Shown piece after piece: positions 7,886-16,232 of a stretch of 64,000 nucleotides of DNA. The position numbers and the translations under genes were made by a program. This DNA is from an uncultured Flavobacteriaceae bacterium (GTDB taxonomy: Bacteria; Bacteroidota; Bacteroidia; Flavobacteriales; Flavobacteriaceae), in contig CALGUD010000153.1 in assembly GCA_937901915.1 (NCBI GenBank), positions 17,913 to 81,912 on the forward strand, in the 5' to 3' direction. Below the pieces are notes generated by a model. The model did not search any database and was not told where the DNA came from. It saw only the letters and a program-made list of their open reading frames with translations. Within the stretch, counting starts at the first letter, position 1. Every line of letters begins with the position of its first letter.

Positions 7886-8308
7886 ATGACGGAACTTGCT
7901 TTTGAATATTGGAATAAACTTGCCGAACAAATGATAACAATTAGTTCGCTGCTTGGAGGATTTTCAATAGCTGTAATTGCAAACTTATTAGTGTCGGAAA
8001 CAAAAACGAGGTTGGCTAACAATATAATGACAGCATCGACTTTAGCTGCCAGTTTTTTTCTTATTTCAGTATTTGCGGCAACAGGACTTCTGATGATGAC
8101 AACAAATGGTTATCCAATTAAAGTAGCCAATAGTGATTTGTCCCTTCCAAGAATTATAGGTGTTATTGCATTACTGTTTGGAATCATCTCTTTACTAACA
8201 ATGGTTTCTATGGCAGGGTGGACAAAATCAAGAAAAATGGGGATATTTACGACAACAGTTGGATTTCTGACATTTTTATTCATATTGATAATGCTAATAA
8301 AATTTTAA
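7886..8308 (+). CDS. Small four-helix membrane protein of unknown function
   Basis: A protein of 140 residues with four hydrophobic helices at about 15-35, 46-68, 86-110 and 118-138 and short polar connections. A single charged KTR stretch follows helix 1 and KSRKMG precedes helix 4. I do not recognise a family. It stands alone between the GNAT gene (229 bp upstream, nothing seen in the gap) and the REP transposase. The start ATG at 7886 follows an A-rich leader. It is likely in the cytoplasmic membrane. Confidence 0.6.
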   Translation: MTELAFEYWNKLAEQMITISSLLGGFSIAVIANLLVSETKTRLANNIMTASTLAASFFLISVFAATGLLMMTTNGYPIKVANSDLSLPRIIGVIALLFGIISLLTMVSMAGWTKSRKMGIFTTTVGFLTFLFILIMLIKF

Positions 8309-8390
8309 CAGGAAAAGCCAGAATGGATTAAATTGTATGTTTATTCGTTATTAATTTTTTAAAATACACGGTTTAACCGAAACAATAAGC

Positions 8391-8972
8391 ATGGACAAAT
8401 ACCAAAACAAATGCCGTGTAGCATCTGCCCGTGCCCAATGGTGGGATTATGGGTGGAACGGGGCATATTTTATTACCATCTGTACACAAAACCGTGAACA
8501 TTTTTTTGGAAAAATCATAGAGACGCGATTAATCGCGTCTCAAACAGGACAATTGGCAGAAAAATTTTGGCATGAAATCCCTAATCAATTTCCGTATGTA
8601 AAATTGGGCGATTTTGTGGTGATGCCCGATCATATTCATGGCATTTTGATTTTGGATAGACCAACCGGGGAAATTAACAACAACAGCAATGATGATCACG
8701 TCGCACAGACGCGATTAATCGCGTCTGTGCCATCATCAAAAAAATCATCAAAAAAAACAGGGGGATTTGCAGGTGAAAAAAACCCAATGATCAACAAAAA
8801 TATTTCCCGCATCATTCGCTGGTACAAAGGGCGGTGTGCCTATGAAATACGAAAAACACATGCCGATTTTGCCTGGCAACCCCGATTTCATGATCATATT
8901 ATCCGCAATGAAAACGAATATCATCGTATATCTGATTATATCATAAACAATCCTTCCAATTGGAAGAAATGA
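8391..8972 (+). CDS. REP-associated tyrosine transposase (RAYT, Y1/HUH family)
   Basis: A 193-residue HUH endonuclease of the TnpA-REP group. It starts with the family pattern WWDYGWNGAYFITICTQNREH, carries the metal-binding HIH at 81-83 in MPDHIHGILIL, a candidate catalytic tyrosine at 145 in IIRWYKGR, and the family C-terminus WQPRFHDHIIRNENEYHRI. Such enzymes nick and move single-stranded hairpin DNA and are linked to genomic REP palindromes. Unusually, two REP-like palindromes (8520-8541 and 8703-8730) lie inside the reading frame and are translated as TRLIAS at residues 45-50 and 107-112. The core motifs are intact, so the enzyme may still work. More imperfect palindromes lie just downstream. 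Confidence 0.9.
   Translation: MDKYQNKCRVASARAQWWDYGWNGAYFITICTQNREHFFGKIIETRLIASQTGQLAEKFWHEIPNQFPYVKLGDFVVMPDHIHGILILDRPTGEINNNSNDDHVAQTRLIASVPSSKKSSKKTGGFAGEKNPMINKNISRIIRWYKGRCAYEIRKTHADFAWQPRFHDHIIRNENEYHRISDYIINNPSNWKK
8520..8541. repeat. REP-like 22-bp perfect palindrome inside the transposase gene, copy 1
   Basis: The core AGACGCGATTAATCGCGTCT is a perfect palindrome, extended by a G/C pair. It is translated in frame as E-TRLIAS. The same 20-bp core recurs at 8707-8726. Confidence 0.9.
8703..8730. repeat. REP-like 28-bp perfect palindrome inside the transposase gene, copy 2
   Basis: Same 20-bp core as 8521-8540, here extended by GCAC on the left and its complement on the right to 28 perfect bp. 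It is read in the same phase as copy 1, giving AQ-TRLIAS-V. The flanks of the two copies differ, so this looks like two insertions of one core rather than a simple tandem duplication. Confidence 0.9.
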
Positions 8973-9087
8973 GAAATTTATTTAGCATGAGGATCACATT
9001 CTTTCCATAGATTTATAATAGCACCCAAAACAAATATTCAGGCATGGTTACTGAAATAGATTGAATAAAAACACCCGATAATATTGT

Positions 9088-9119
9088 ATCCCAACTTGAA
9101 AGTTGCGATAAATTGGGAT
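9088..9119. repeat. Imperfect palindrome
   Basis: Arms ATCCCAA (9088-9094) and TTGGGAT (9113-9119), with a smaller inner hairpin CAACT/AGTTG. It lies between the transposase and the terminal palindrome at 9141 and may be a decayed REP element. Confidence 0.5.
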
Positions 9120-9140
9120 TAACTGAACCGGTTCTTTATT

Positions 9141-9176
9141 CCAGACCTCACAGGTTTTGAAACCTGTGAGGTCTGG
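9141..9176. repeat. 36-bp near-perfect palindrome (REP-like or bidirectional terminator)
   Basis: Two exact 17-bp arms (9141-9157 beginning CCAGACCTCACAGG, and 9160-9176) separated by TG. It sits 7 bp past the stop of the PQQ dehydrogenase gene, where it would end transcription from the right. Its unrelated sequence shows it is a different repeat family from the palindromes in the transposase gene. Confidence 0.85.
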
Positions 9177-9182
9177 TTGATT

Positions 9183-11321
9183 CTACTCCAAAGCAAAAGC
9201 CACTATTTTATTTCCTTTTTTGGTGCCCAGTTTTTCGCCGCCGCAGGCAATAACCACATATTGTTTACCGTCTATTTGGTAGGTAGCCGGTGTGGCAAAG
9301 GCAGCTGCGGGGAGTTCGGTTTCCCAGAGTAATTCTCCCGTATGCCTGTTAAATGCCCGGAAATATCCGTCCTTGGTAGCACCAATAAACAACAAACCGT
9401 TTTCGGTGATTACAGGTCCGCCGTAATTTTCGGTACCGGTGGTGGGGTGTCCCTGTGCTTTTAAGGAGGGTGTTTCACCAAAAGGGATGCGCCATAGAAA
9501 CTCTCCGCTGTTAAGGTCAATGGCATTTAAAGTGCCCCACGGAGGCGCGATTCCGGGTAAACGGTCACTGTCTAAAAATTTATGATAACCGCCGTGACGG
9601 TAGAGGTCCGGGGCAATGGAGGAAGTTTCCTCACTAACAATTTCTTTTTTGTCACCGCCCTTTATAAACTCAATGATCGCATGCTTTTCGTTATTGGATA
9701 ATTGTGGAAAACCAACCATTCGTCCTTTTCCACTTGTGATCAGTCTCGAAATTACATCTTCATGCATTTTTCCTGTAATGCCTACCAGCGACGGATAACC
9801 GCTTTCCGGATGTCCGGACAAGTCTTTATTATGACAAGCTGCACAATGGGTAAGAAAAAGGTTTTTTCCTTGGGAAAGGGATCCTGTAGTATCATTTTTT
9901 TCCACTTGCAGGATCCATGGCGTTTCGTTGGAATTCACATAGATGATCCCGTCATCAGGGTCTGCTCCGGCACCGCCCCATTCCGCACCACCGTCATAAC
10001 CCGGAAAATAAAGAACCGGTTCGGTAGACGGCGGAGCCCAGAAACGTTTGTCGGCTTTTCTAAAAATTTCCAATAGGTATTCTTTATCTTTTGAATACGG
10101 GTTAATATCATCTTCTGTAAGTTCACTGGATAATCGGGTAAAGGGTTTGGGTTTAACAGGGCGGGGTTGTGTTTTCCAGGCTTCTTCACCCTCAAGGGTA
10201 GAGGCAGGAACTTCTTCTTCTACAATATCAAAAAGGGGTTCCCCCGTTGCACGGTCAAAAACAAACACATATCCTTGTTTGGTTACCTGGGCAACGGCTT
10301 CTATTTTCTTGCCGTTTCTCTCCACTGTAATTAAATTCGGCGGGGCAGGAGCATCCCTGTCCAGTATATCGTGATGTACCATCTGGTAATGCCATATTCT
10401 TTCACCTGTATTGGCGTTTAAGGCCAGTAAACAGTTTGCGTATAGGTTACTTCCTTTCCGGTTTCCACCGTAAAAATCGGGCGATGCAGACCCTGTAGGT
10501 ACATAAACAATTCCTGATTTGGGATCTACTGCCATGCCTGCCCAGTTATTGGCGGCACCTACTTTTTCATTTTTATACGCATTTTTGTCCTCCCAGGTTT
10601 CATAACCCGGTTCACCCGGGTAGGGAATGGTGTGGAACGTCCACTCCAGTTCTCCGGTAATAACATTAAAAGCCCGAATATCTCCCGGGGCCGCATCAGC
10701 TCCCTCCGAAAGTCTTAACGGCATGATGATGAGGTCTTTAAAAACGGTTCCGGGGGTATTTGAAATAACGAATTTTTTCTGTGCTGATTCCGGCAGGCCG
10801 GTATGCAGGTCCACACTTCCCTTGTTCCCGAAAGTGGGGATGGGCTCTCCTGTTTCAGCATTTAAGGCGTATAGGTTATGGCCTACGGTAAATAATATTC
10901 GCTTGTCATCTCCTTTGGACCAGTAAGATACGCCTCTGCTGGTACTATGCCATTGCTTGTACGGATCGCCGAACGCCCAGAGTTCTTCCCCTGTTTTGGC
11001 ATTGAGGGCAATTGCCTGTAAGTCTGCCGTAACTCCATACAGCACGCCGTCCTTAATAAGCGGACTCATTTGCATCTGGCCACTGTCCTTAGCACTGTAC
11101 ATCCACGCTACTTTTAGTTTACTTACATTTTCGGGAGTAATCTGGCTGAGGGTAGAGTAGTGGTTCCTCCCCGGTCCGCCGAGATAATCGGACCATTCCG
11201 TATAATTATAGGTATAATCCGGAATTCCATCCGTTTCGGCCTCTTTCTTTGTTTCGGGAGCACAACTAAAGAGAGTTGATAATAGTATTATCAGGCTTGG
11301 AGTGTAGGTTTTAATAGTCAT
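9183..11321 (-). CDS. PQQ-dependent sugar/alcohol dehydrogenase lipoprotein with cytochrome c domain
   Basis: A 712-residue quinoprotein dehydrogenase. A lipobox LFSC (Cys20) anchors it to a membrane facing the periplasm. Beta-propeller blades follow (EWSDYLGGPGRNHYSTLSQI; LYALNAETGEPI; ITGELEWTFHT), characteristic of PQQ enzymes of the membrane glucose dehydrogenase type. A cytochrome c domain with CAACH (493-497) is inserted before the last blades, and the protein ends with FIGATKDGYFRAFNRHTGELLWE. Electrons would pass from the oxidised sugar or alcohol through PQQ to the haem and the respiratory chain. It lies 9 bp after the isomerase-like lipoprotein on the same strand, an operon that suggests oxidation of a sugar and further conversion of the keto product. 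No PQQ biosynthesis genes are visible. Confidence 0.9.
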   Translation of the reverse strand: MTIKTYTPSLIILLSTLFSCAPETKKEAETDGIPDYTYNYTEWSDYLGGPGRNHYSTLSQITPENVSKLKVAWMYSAKDSGQMQMSPLIKDGVLYGVTADLQAIALNAKTGEELWAFGDPYKQWHSTSRGVSYWSKGDDKRILFTVGHNLYALNAETGEPIPTFGNKGSVDLHTGLPESAQKKFVISNTPGTVFKDLIIMPLRLSEGADAAPGDIRAFNVITGELEWTFHTIPYPGEPGYETWEDKNAYKNEKVGAANNWAGMAVDPKSGIVYVPTGSASPDFYGGNRKGSNLYANCLLALNANTGERIWHYQMVHHDILDRDAPAPPNLITVERNGKKIEAVAQVTKQGYVFVFDRATGEPLFDIVEEEVPASTLEGEEAWKTQPRPVKPKPFTRLSSELTEDDINPYSKDKEYLLEIFRKADKRFWAPPSTEPVLYFPGYDGGAEWGGAGADPDDGIIYVNSNETPWILQVEKNDTTGSLSQGKNLFLTHCAACHNKDLSGHPESGYPSLVGITGKMHEDVISRLITSGKGRMVGFPQLSNNEKHAIIEFIKGGDKKEIVSEETSSIAPDLYRHGGYHKFLDSDRLPGIAPPWGTLNAIDLNSGEFLWRIPFGETPSLKAQGHPTTGTENYGGPVITENGLLFIGATKDGYFRAFNRHTGELLWETELPAAAFATPATYQIDGKQYVVIACGGEKLGTKKGNKIVAFALE

Positions 11322-11330
11322 ATGTAGGGT

Positions 11331-12227
11331 TTACTGCTTTAAACTTTTTAAATATTCAATACTGTTTGGTATTTGTTGCATAAAATCAGGGTTTTCATCC
11401 TCAATAAAATAATGAGCGATACCAATTTCTTTGGCGGCTTTTAATATTTCCGGAATGTTGAGTTCTCCTGTGCCTATTGTTACGTTGTTGGTCACATCTG
11501 AAGTACCGGTGAGGTCTTTTTCAGTCCCTTTTTTCATATCCTTCAGGTGCATTAACTTCCACCGGTCAGGATATTTTCTCAATAAGGCAGCCGGGTCGCC
11601 TCCTCCAAAGTGGATCCAGAAAATATCCATTTCAAAGGACACATGTTCGGGATTTGTATTTTCCATAATGTAATCGAGCAAGGTACCGTCTTCATGAGGT
11701 TTAAATTCATAACCGTGGGCATGGTAGCAAAAGGTAATGTCGTTATCAGCGAGGACTTTTCCGAAAGTATTGAAATCATTTACCGCTTTTTTAGCGTCTT
11801 CGAGGCCAAAATTCCCGGTATCATGCGGTATCCATGCCGCCATTACATATTTGGCACCTAAAATTTTAGCTCTGTTAACTATGGCCATGGGATCTTTTAC
11901 CAGCTGTTCATACCCGGCGCCAATTGCCGGAATACTCAAGCCTCTTTCTTCACAGAGTTTTTTATAGGCCTCGGGCTCCATTCCGTGGCCGCCACCTTCA
12001 ATTTCTGTAAACCCGAGTTGTTGAATAGTATCTAATGTTTCAGCAATTCCATTGGGAAAACTGTTTCGGAATGTATAAGGGGCAATTCCCAATTCGGCTG
12101 TAAAAAGAGGCTCTTCTACTTTTTCCTCGGCAACTTCAGCCATTTTTTCCGGCACTTTTTCTTCCGTTTTTTTACAGCTGATAATAGCGAAGGTTAGAAT
12201 AACCGGGAATAGTATATATTTTTTCAT
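11331..12227 (-). CDS. Sugar phosphate isomerase/epimerase family lipoprotein (xylose isomerase-like TIM barrel)
   Basis: A 298-residue protein with a lipobox at IISC (Cys18), a Lys/Glu-rich spacer of about 20 residues, and a xylose isomerase-like TIM barrel: LGIAPYTFRNSFPNG, GFTEIEGGGHG, YCYHAHGYEF-type strand (FCYHAHGYEF), VSFEMDIFWIHFGGGD, LMHLKDMKKG and HYFIEDENP. The Glu, Asp, His and Glu residues on these strands match the metal-binding set of the family. The enzyme would act outside the cytoplasm on unphosphorylated sugars or keto-sugars. It is first in an operon with the PQQ dehydrogenase. A second, Tat-exported member occurs at 29623 beside a GMC oxidoreductase. Confidence 0.88.
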   Translation of the reverse strand: MKKYILFPVILTFAIISCKKTEEKVPEKMAEVAEEKVEEPLFTAELGIAPYTFRNSFPNGIAETLDTIQQLGFTEIEGGGHGMEPEAYKKLCEERGLSIPAIGAGYEQLVKDPMAIVNRAKILGAKYVMAAWIPHDTGNFGLEDAKKAVNDFNTFGKVLADNDITFCYHAHGYEFKPHEDGTLLDYIMENTNPEHVSFEMDIFWIHFGGGDPAALLRKYPDRWKLMHLKDMKKGTEKDLTGTSDVTNNVTIGTGELNIPEILKAAKEIGIAHYFIEDENPDFMQQIPNSIEYLKSLKQ

Positions 12228-12403
12228 CCGAGTTTATATTTGAGCTAATTTAGTTGGTTAAGATACTAAAATATTCTATTTCGGTGGAGTTTACCTCTAA
12301 GGATTGTGGAACAGAAACCATTGTGCTTTTATTGTAGATTGTAAAATTGGAATCTGAATCTTAAAGGCCTCCATATTATAGACGTCCAGAGCTGATTCTT
12401 AAG

Positions 12404-12456
12404 CTTTTGATAATAACAATTCATTAAAAATCATTACTTTTGATAATAACAATTCA
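12404..12456 (+). promoter_or_regulatory. Two 20-bp direct repeats overlapping the toxin-antitoxin promoter (likely operator)
   Basis: CTTTTGATAATAACAATTCA occurs exactly at 12404-12423 and 12437-12456, 33 bp apart, about three helical turns. A -7 box TACTTTTG (12435-12442, fits TAnnTTTG) overlaps the second copy, 20 bp ahead of the antitoxin ATG. Binding of the antitoxin or toxin-antitoxin complex here would block transcription; that role is inferred from position. Confidence 0.6.
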
Positions 12457-12462
12457 GATATT

Positions 12463-12699
12463 ATGAATACTATCGAGTTAAAAAAATCACTGATTACCAA
12501 GATATCGGAAATAAACGATGTCGATTTTTTAAATGCTCTAAAAGGTTTACTTGAAAACAGGGGTGAAACTAAAACCATCTTTCTTTCAAAAAGCTTGAAA
12601 AAAGAAATTAATGATTCGAAGAAGCAGATAAAAGATCAATTGTTTACTGATAGTGAAACCTTAAATGAGGAAGTTAAAGAATGGGTAAACAAAAAATAA
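12463..12699 (+). CDS. Type II toxin-antitoxin system antitoxin (ParD/RelB-like, unassigned family)
   Basis: A 78-residue charged protein with an N-terminal helical segment (IELKKSLITKISEINDVDFLNALKGLL) and a basic/acidic C-terminal tail (DSETLNEEVKEWVNKK). This form, a short N-terminal module and a disordered toxin-wrapping tail, is common in Bacteroidota antitoxins preceding RelE/ParE toxins. No clear ribbon-helix-helix was recognised. It overlaps the toxin gene by 19 bp, and exact direct repeats in front of it are the probable operator. Confidence 0.75.
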   Translation: MNTIELKKSLITKISEINDVDFLNALKGLLENRGETKTIFLSKSLKKEINDSKKQIKDQLFTDSETLNEEVKEWVNKK

Positions 12700-12980
12700 T
12701 CTGGTCTCAGAAGGCCAAAATTAAACTTTTTGAAATACTTGAGTTCTACAATAATAGAAATAAAAGCAAACGATATTCTTCTAAATTATATTCAAAATTC
12801 AATAAAGAGTTAAAAACTTTATTTAAACAACCTCATCTCGGTATAAAAACTGAGATTGAAAATGTTCGAGCTCTCATTGTTGATGATTATATGATCTTTT
12901 ATGAAAAAAATGATTCTCTTATTATTGTACATGTATTATGGGATTGCAGGCAGAATCCTGATGACCTTGCCATATTTTAA
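12681..12980 (+). CDS. RelE/ParE family toxin
   Basis: A 99-residue protein with the RelE/ParE fold pattern: IIWSQKAKIKLFEILEFY at the start, the helix pair rich in Lys, PHLGIKTEIENVRALIVDDYMIFYEKND in the core strands, and the closing signature HVLWDCRQNPDDL (IxxLWDxRxNPxxL). ParE members poison gyrase and RelE members cut mRNA; the missing clear catalytic triad leaves the target open. It follows and overlaps its antitoxin. Its stop codon abuts the stop codon of the convergent TonB receptor gene, with no spacer (TAA directly next to TTA). Confidence 0.85.
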   Translation: MGKQKIIWSQKAKIKLFEILEFYNNRNKSKRYSSKLYSKFNKELKTLFKQPHLGIKTEIENVRALIVDDYMIFYEKNDSLIIVHVLWDCRQNPDDLAIF

Positions 12981-15389
12981 TTAAAAACTATACACCACAC
13001 TGGTTATAAAATTGGTTCCCGGGGCTACAATACCGGAGGAATAGGTGCGGTAACGCTGATCTGTAATGTTTTCCCAGGCAACGGTAGCCCGTATATTTTC
13101 TGAAAATTTATACTGACTCCTCAGGTTTATGGTATACCATGCCGGAGAATACGGATTCCCGTTTTCATCCATTGCATACATATAATCTTTTTCAATTTCC
13201 GATGGTGCCAAGTCATAAAAAGAAAGCTCTCCGTTATAATCTGAATAGAAATCAAGCGTAAGTTTGTTTTTTTTCCATATAAGGTGTGAGCTACCGAATA
13301 TAGGCGGTGCATGTCGCAAAGGAGCTTGTTGGTTATCATCCAATTCTTCTTCTCCGTTTACATACGAGAGGTTCGAATTAAAGTTCAGGGATTCATACAG
13401 TTTAATTTTAACGCCTGTTTCAAATCCGTAAACTTTAGCCTTGGCTGAATTTTGAATAGACTGAACTTCACTTAGCTCCCCGTTATACATGATCTCACCC
13501 ATTCCTTCAAAACTGTAAGGCCTCCGGATCATTGCATCGGTTAAATGGGTATAGTACGTGGCAAAATCAACTACAACTTTGTCATTAAAATTAAATTGAA
13601 CCCCAATCTCTCCATTGTATGCATATTCGGGTTTTAAAGCCGGGTTTGGCACAACCACCCTGCCGGGTTCAGAATCAAATATTTTGCCTACATCATCTAT
13701 ATTGGGTGCCCTGAAAGCAGTAGAGAGGTTCAACCGCCATTGTAAAATATCGCTGGATTGCCAGTTAATGCCAGTAGAACCCGTTAACGCCCCTGTTCTT
13801 ATCCTTGCTTTCCTGAACGGAAAATCATAGAATTGATTGTTTTCAGCAAAATCCGCATCAATATAAAAATGGTTATATCTTAACCCTGATGTAAAGGTAA
13901 AACTGCTTGAGGGTGTTATTTCCAGATTTGCATATCCTGCTAACGATTGCCAACTGGACCCATCCGGATAACGGGAGGCTGTTTTTTCCTTTTCAGAGGT
14001 TTCTGTGTTTATTTGTATACCTTCGGAATTAACATGGTTGTAAACATATTCAAATCCGTAAAAGAATTTAAACCGTCTGCTTATTTCTTTTTCAAAATCC
14101 AGGTTAGATGAAAACGCGCGGACTTTCTCCGAGGTATTATACTTATACACATCACTAAAATCCCTGTCATTCCTGCTTTCTTCAAAATGCTGATATGCAT
14201 TTGTAAAGCGTACCTGATCAAATAACACCCGGTCGCTTTTCCTGGTGATCTGCAGGTTACCCATAAACCACTTCTGTGGGCCGTAATACCACTCTGCAGA
14301 GCGAAGTTGATCTCCCCGGTATCTGATCAACCGGTCGTACCGGGGATAATTCGAAGTTGTTGAGTAATAGATCCCCGCCAGGTAATCTATTTTCTCATTG
14401 GGTTTAAATTTTATTTTTTGCAGGATATTGAGTTGATCATATCCCGTTGGTTTCTGAATTCTGGGGTCACTATTGGGTGTTACAAAGTCTTGTCCGTTAA
14501 CTGTTTCAACATATTCGGGTCTCAAATAGTCCTCCGGGCCATGTTTACCCATTTTAAGGTCTCCAAAATCCGAATACGTAACATTGGTTAAAAAAGCCCA
14601 TTTTTTTAATCCGAAATTAAGTTGAATATTTCCTGTCTTTTCACCGTTAGCTGTTGCATACCGGGCCAACGTTTTTCCGGTAAATTTAAGGCTATCTGTT
14701 GTTGACAAAACCGGTAATACTGTGTAAAAACTCATGGCGCCACCAATTGCATCGCTACCATAGATAAGTGCCCCCGGGCCAAAAATAATTTCAGTCCTAT
14801 CAATGGCCAGCGGATCAATAGATATTACATTTTGAATATTCCCTCCTCTAAAAATAGCATTGTTCATCCGGATTCCATCAACAGAAATTAAAAGCCTGTT
14901 TGTTGCAAACCCCCTGATCATAGGGCTGCCACCTCCCAATTGGCTTTTCTGAATAAAGACCTGTCCGGTTTGTTGTAGCATATCGGCAGATGTTTGCGGG
15001 TTGGCCAGCATCACATCTTCCGGGGTAATACTACTTACTTTCTGATAAATCTCTTTTTTTTTCTGTTTCCATTTTGTAGCCGATAAAACAATTTCATCGA
15101 GTTCTTCGGAATTGGAATCAATAAGTACCTTACCGCCCATTTCTAAAACCTTTTTTTTGCTCAACTTATGAGTTGTATATGATACATGTTGAAAAATGAG
15201 GATTTCATCAGCATCAAATGAAGAAATATCAACTTTTCCGTTGATATCTGATATTTGATAATTTTTAGTCTCTTCATTAAAAACGGTAACATTCACAATA
15301 GGTGCCTTGGTTTCAGCATCAAAAACAGTAATGTTTTGTGCTTTGGCAAATACAGAAAACAATAAAAAATAGAGAAAAGGATATTTCAT
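12981..15389 (-). CDS. TonB-dependent outer-membrane receptor, haem/haemoglobin receptor-like
   Basis: An 802-residue receptor. A signal peptide ends at VFAKAQ, followed by a carboxypeptidase-regulatory-like domain (about 20-90, ITVFDAETKAPIVNVTVFN), then a plug (about 115-225) and a 22-strand barrel ending in the aromatic Phe. The plug motif GGGSPMIRGFATNRLLISVDG and IFRGGNIQNVISIDP resemble the haemoglobin/haem receptor group, so an iron-porphyrin ligand is plausible but unproven. The barrel includes the late signature NLRSQYKFSENIRATVAWENITDQRYRTYSSG split over the last strands. It starts 3 bp after recO and is likely co-transcribed with it. No TonB or haemophore genes are adjacent. Confidence 0.88.
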   Translation of the reverse strand: MKYPFLYFLLFSVFAKAQNITVFDAETKAPIVNVTVFNEETKNYQISDINGKVDISSFDADEILIFQHVSYTTHKLSKKKVLEMGGKVLIDSNSEELDEIVLSATKWKQKKKEIYQKVSSITPEDVMLANPQTSADMLQQTGQVFIQKSQLGGGSPMIRGFATNRLLISVDGIRMNNAIFRGGNIQNVISIDPLAIDRTEIIFGPGALIYGSDAIGGAMSFYTVLPVLSTTDSLKFTGKTLARYATANGEKTGNIQLNFGLKKWAFLTNVTYSDFGDLKMGKHGPEDYLRPEYVETVNGQDFVTPNSDPRIQKPTGYDQLNILQKIKFKPNEKIDYLAGIYYSTTSNYPRYDRLIRYRGDQLRSAEWYYGPQKWFMGNLQITRKSDRVLFDQVRFTNAYQHFEESRNDRDFSDVYKYNTSEKVRAFSSNLDFEKEISRRFKFFYGFEYVYNHVNSEGIQINTETSEKEKTASRYPDGSSWQSLAGYANLEITPSSSFTFTSGLRYNHFYIDADFAENNQFYDFPFRKARIRTGALTGSTGINWQSSDILQWRLNLSTAFRAPNIDDVGKIFDSEPGRVVVPNPALKPEYAYNGEIGVQFNFNDKVVVDFATYYTHLTDAMIRRPYSFEGMGEIMYNGELSEVQSIQNSAKAKVYGFETGVKIKLYESLNFNSNLSYVNGEEELDDNQQAPLRHAPPIFGSSHLIWKKNKLTLDFYSDYNGELSFYDLAPSEIEKDYMYAMDENGNPYSPAWYTINLRSQYKFSENIRATVAWENITDQRYRTYSSGIVAPGTNFITSVVYSF

Positions 15390-15392
15390 ATT

Positions 15393-16112
15393 TTAGTGAA
15401 ACACTTCATTTAAAATTTGAAGTGATTTAGGTTTTTTAAAGCCTTGTAAGTGCAATTCAAAATACCAAATTACACCATTTAAAAGGCTTTGTCTTTGTTT
15501 ATGGTTCATTTTTATTGCAGAAACCTCATCAAAAATTGTACCTAAAAACAATTTAAAAAAAATAGTATCTTCTTCAGATAAAGACGGGTTAAATTGAGGC
15601 ATGTTAATAAACACTCCTTCCTGAAGGTCAAAATATAAAGCATCTATGTTTTCTTTATCTGGAAAAAATCCTAAATACCTGGTAAGGGTCAATAAAAAAG
15701 AGATATGAAAGTTTGCAATTTCATTGTGGTTATCCAACCATTGCAGGGAAGATTCAAGATAAAAAAACAAGGAAGCATTTCTTTCTTCTTCCTGTAATGA
15801 ATTACTGAGAATTTCGGCTATAAAAATGGTTAATGCATTTTTATATATATTGTTGTGCACGGTCTGGTAATGATATGAGACCTTTACTTCCCGGATACTT
15901 TCCAATGTTCCCTTATCTCTGTGACTGGCCACAATTTCCAGTTGCATAAGCGGCTGAAAATAAGCTGTTTTTAACTTTCCTTTTTTAGAAGTCAATACCC
16001 CTTTCAGTAAGTATGATTTAATACCATTACTTTCAGTAAAACATTTTACAATAAGGCTGGTATCACTATACTTTATTGCTGATAAGACAATGGCTTTAGT
16101 GGTTACAATCAT
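15393..16112 (-). CDS. recO: DNA repair protein RecO
   Basis: A 239-residue protein with the RecO oligonucleotide-binding domain at the N-terminus (VTTKAIVLSAIKYSDTSLIVK, KSYLLKGVLTSKKGK) and a helical C-terminal domain. RecO anneals single strands and loads RecA with RecF and RecR in gap repair. The length and the N-terminal wording fit Bacteroidota RecO; the zinc-binding cysteines found in some other phyla are absent, as is usual for this group. It heads an operon with the TonB receptor, 3 bp apart. Upstream lies a 280-bp repeat-rich gap. Confidence 0.88.
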   Translation of the reverse strand: MIVTTKAIVLSAIKYSDTSLIVKCFTESNGIKSYLLKGVLTSKKGKLKTAYFQPLMQLEIVASHRDKGTLESIREVKVSYHYQTVHNNIYKNALTIFIAEILSNSLQEEERNASLFFYLESSLQWLDNHNEIANFHISFLLTLTRYLGFFPDKENIDALYFDLQEGVFINMPQFNPSLSEEDTIFFKLFLGTIFDEVSAIKMNHKQRQSLLNGVIWYFELHLQGFKKPKSLQILNEVFH

Positions 16113-16191
16113 ATCTTATAAAGTGAGTAATAAGCAAGTCATTTTGAAAATCCGGTTTCCCTCCGGCAAAGTGGAAGGAGGACGGTCCGCC

Positions 16192-16222
16192 ATGTTATCA
16201 TTCAGGGAATTACAGCAGGATC
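16192..16222. repeat. Flavobacterial intergenic repeat fragment
   Basis: The stretch beginning TGTTATCATTCAGGG and ending CAGGATCT resembles the widespread TGTCATCCTGA...CAGGATCT intergenic repeat of Flavobacteria, here degraded. It lies just outside the MITE-like element at 16233. Confidence 0.35.
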
Positions 16223-16232
16223 TAAAAATAAG

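Noticed and set aside
9616..11160. Plus-strand ORFs across the PQQ dehydrogenase gene
   Set aside because: They are shadows of the real minus-strand gene, with no signal peptides, domains or promoters.
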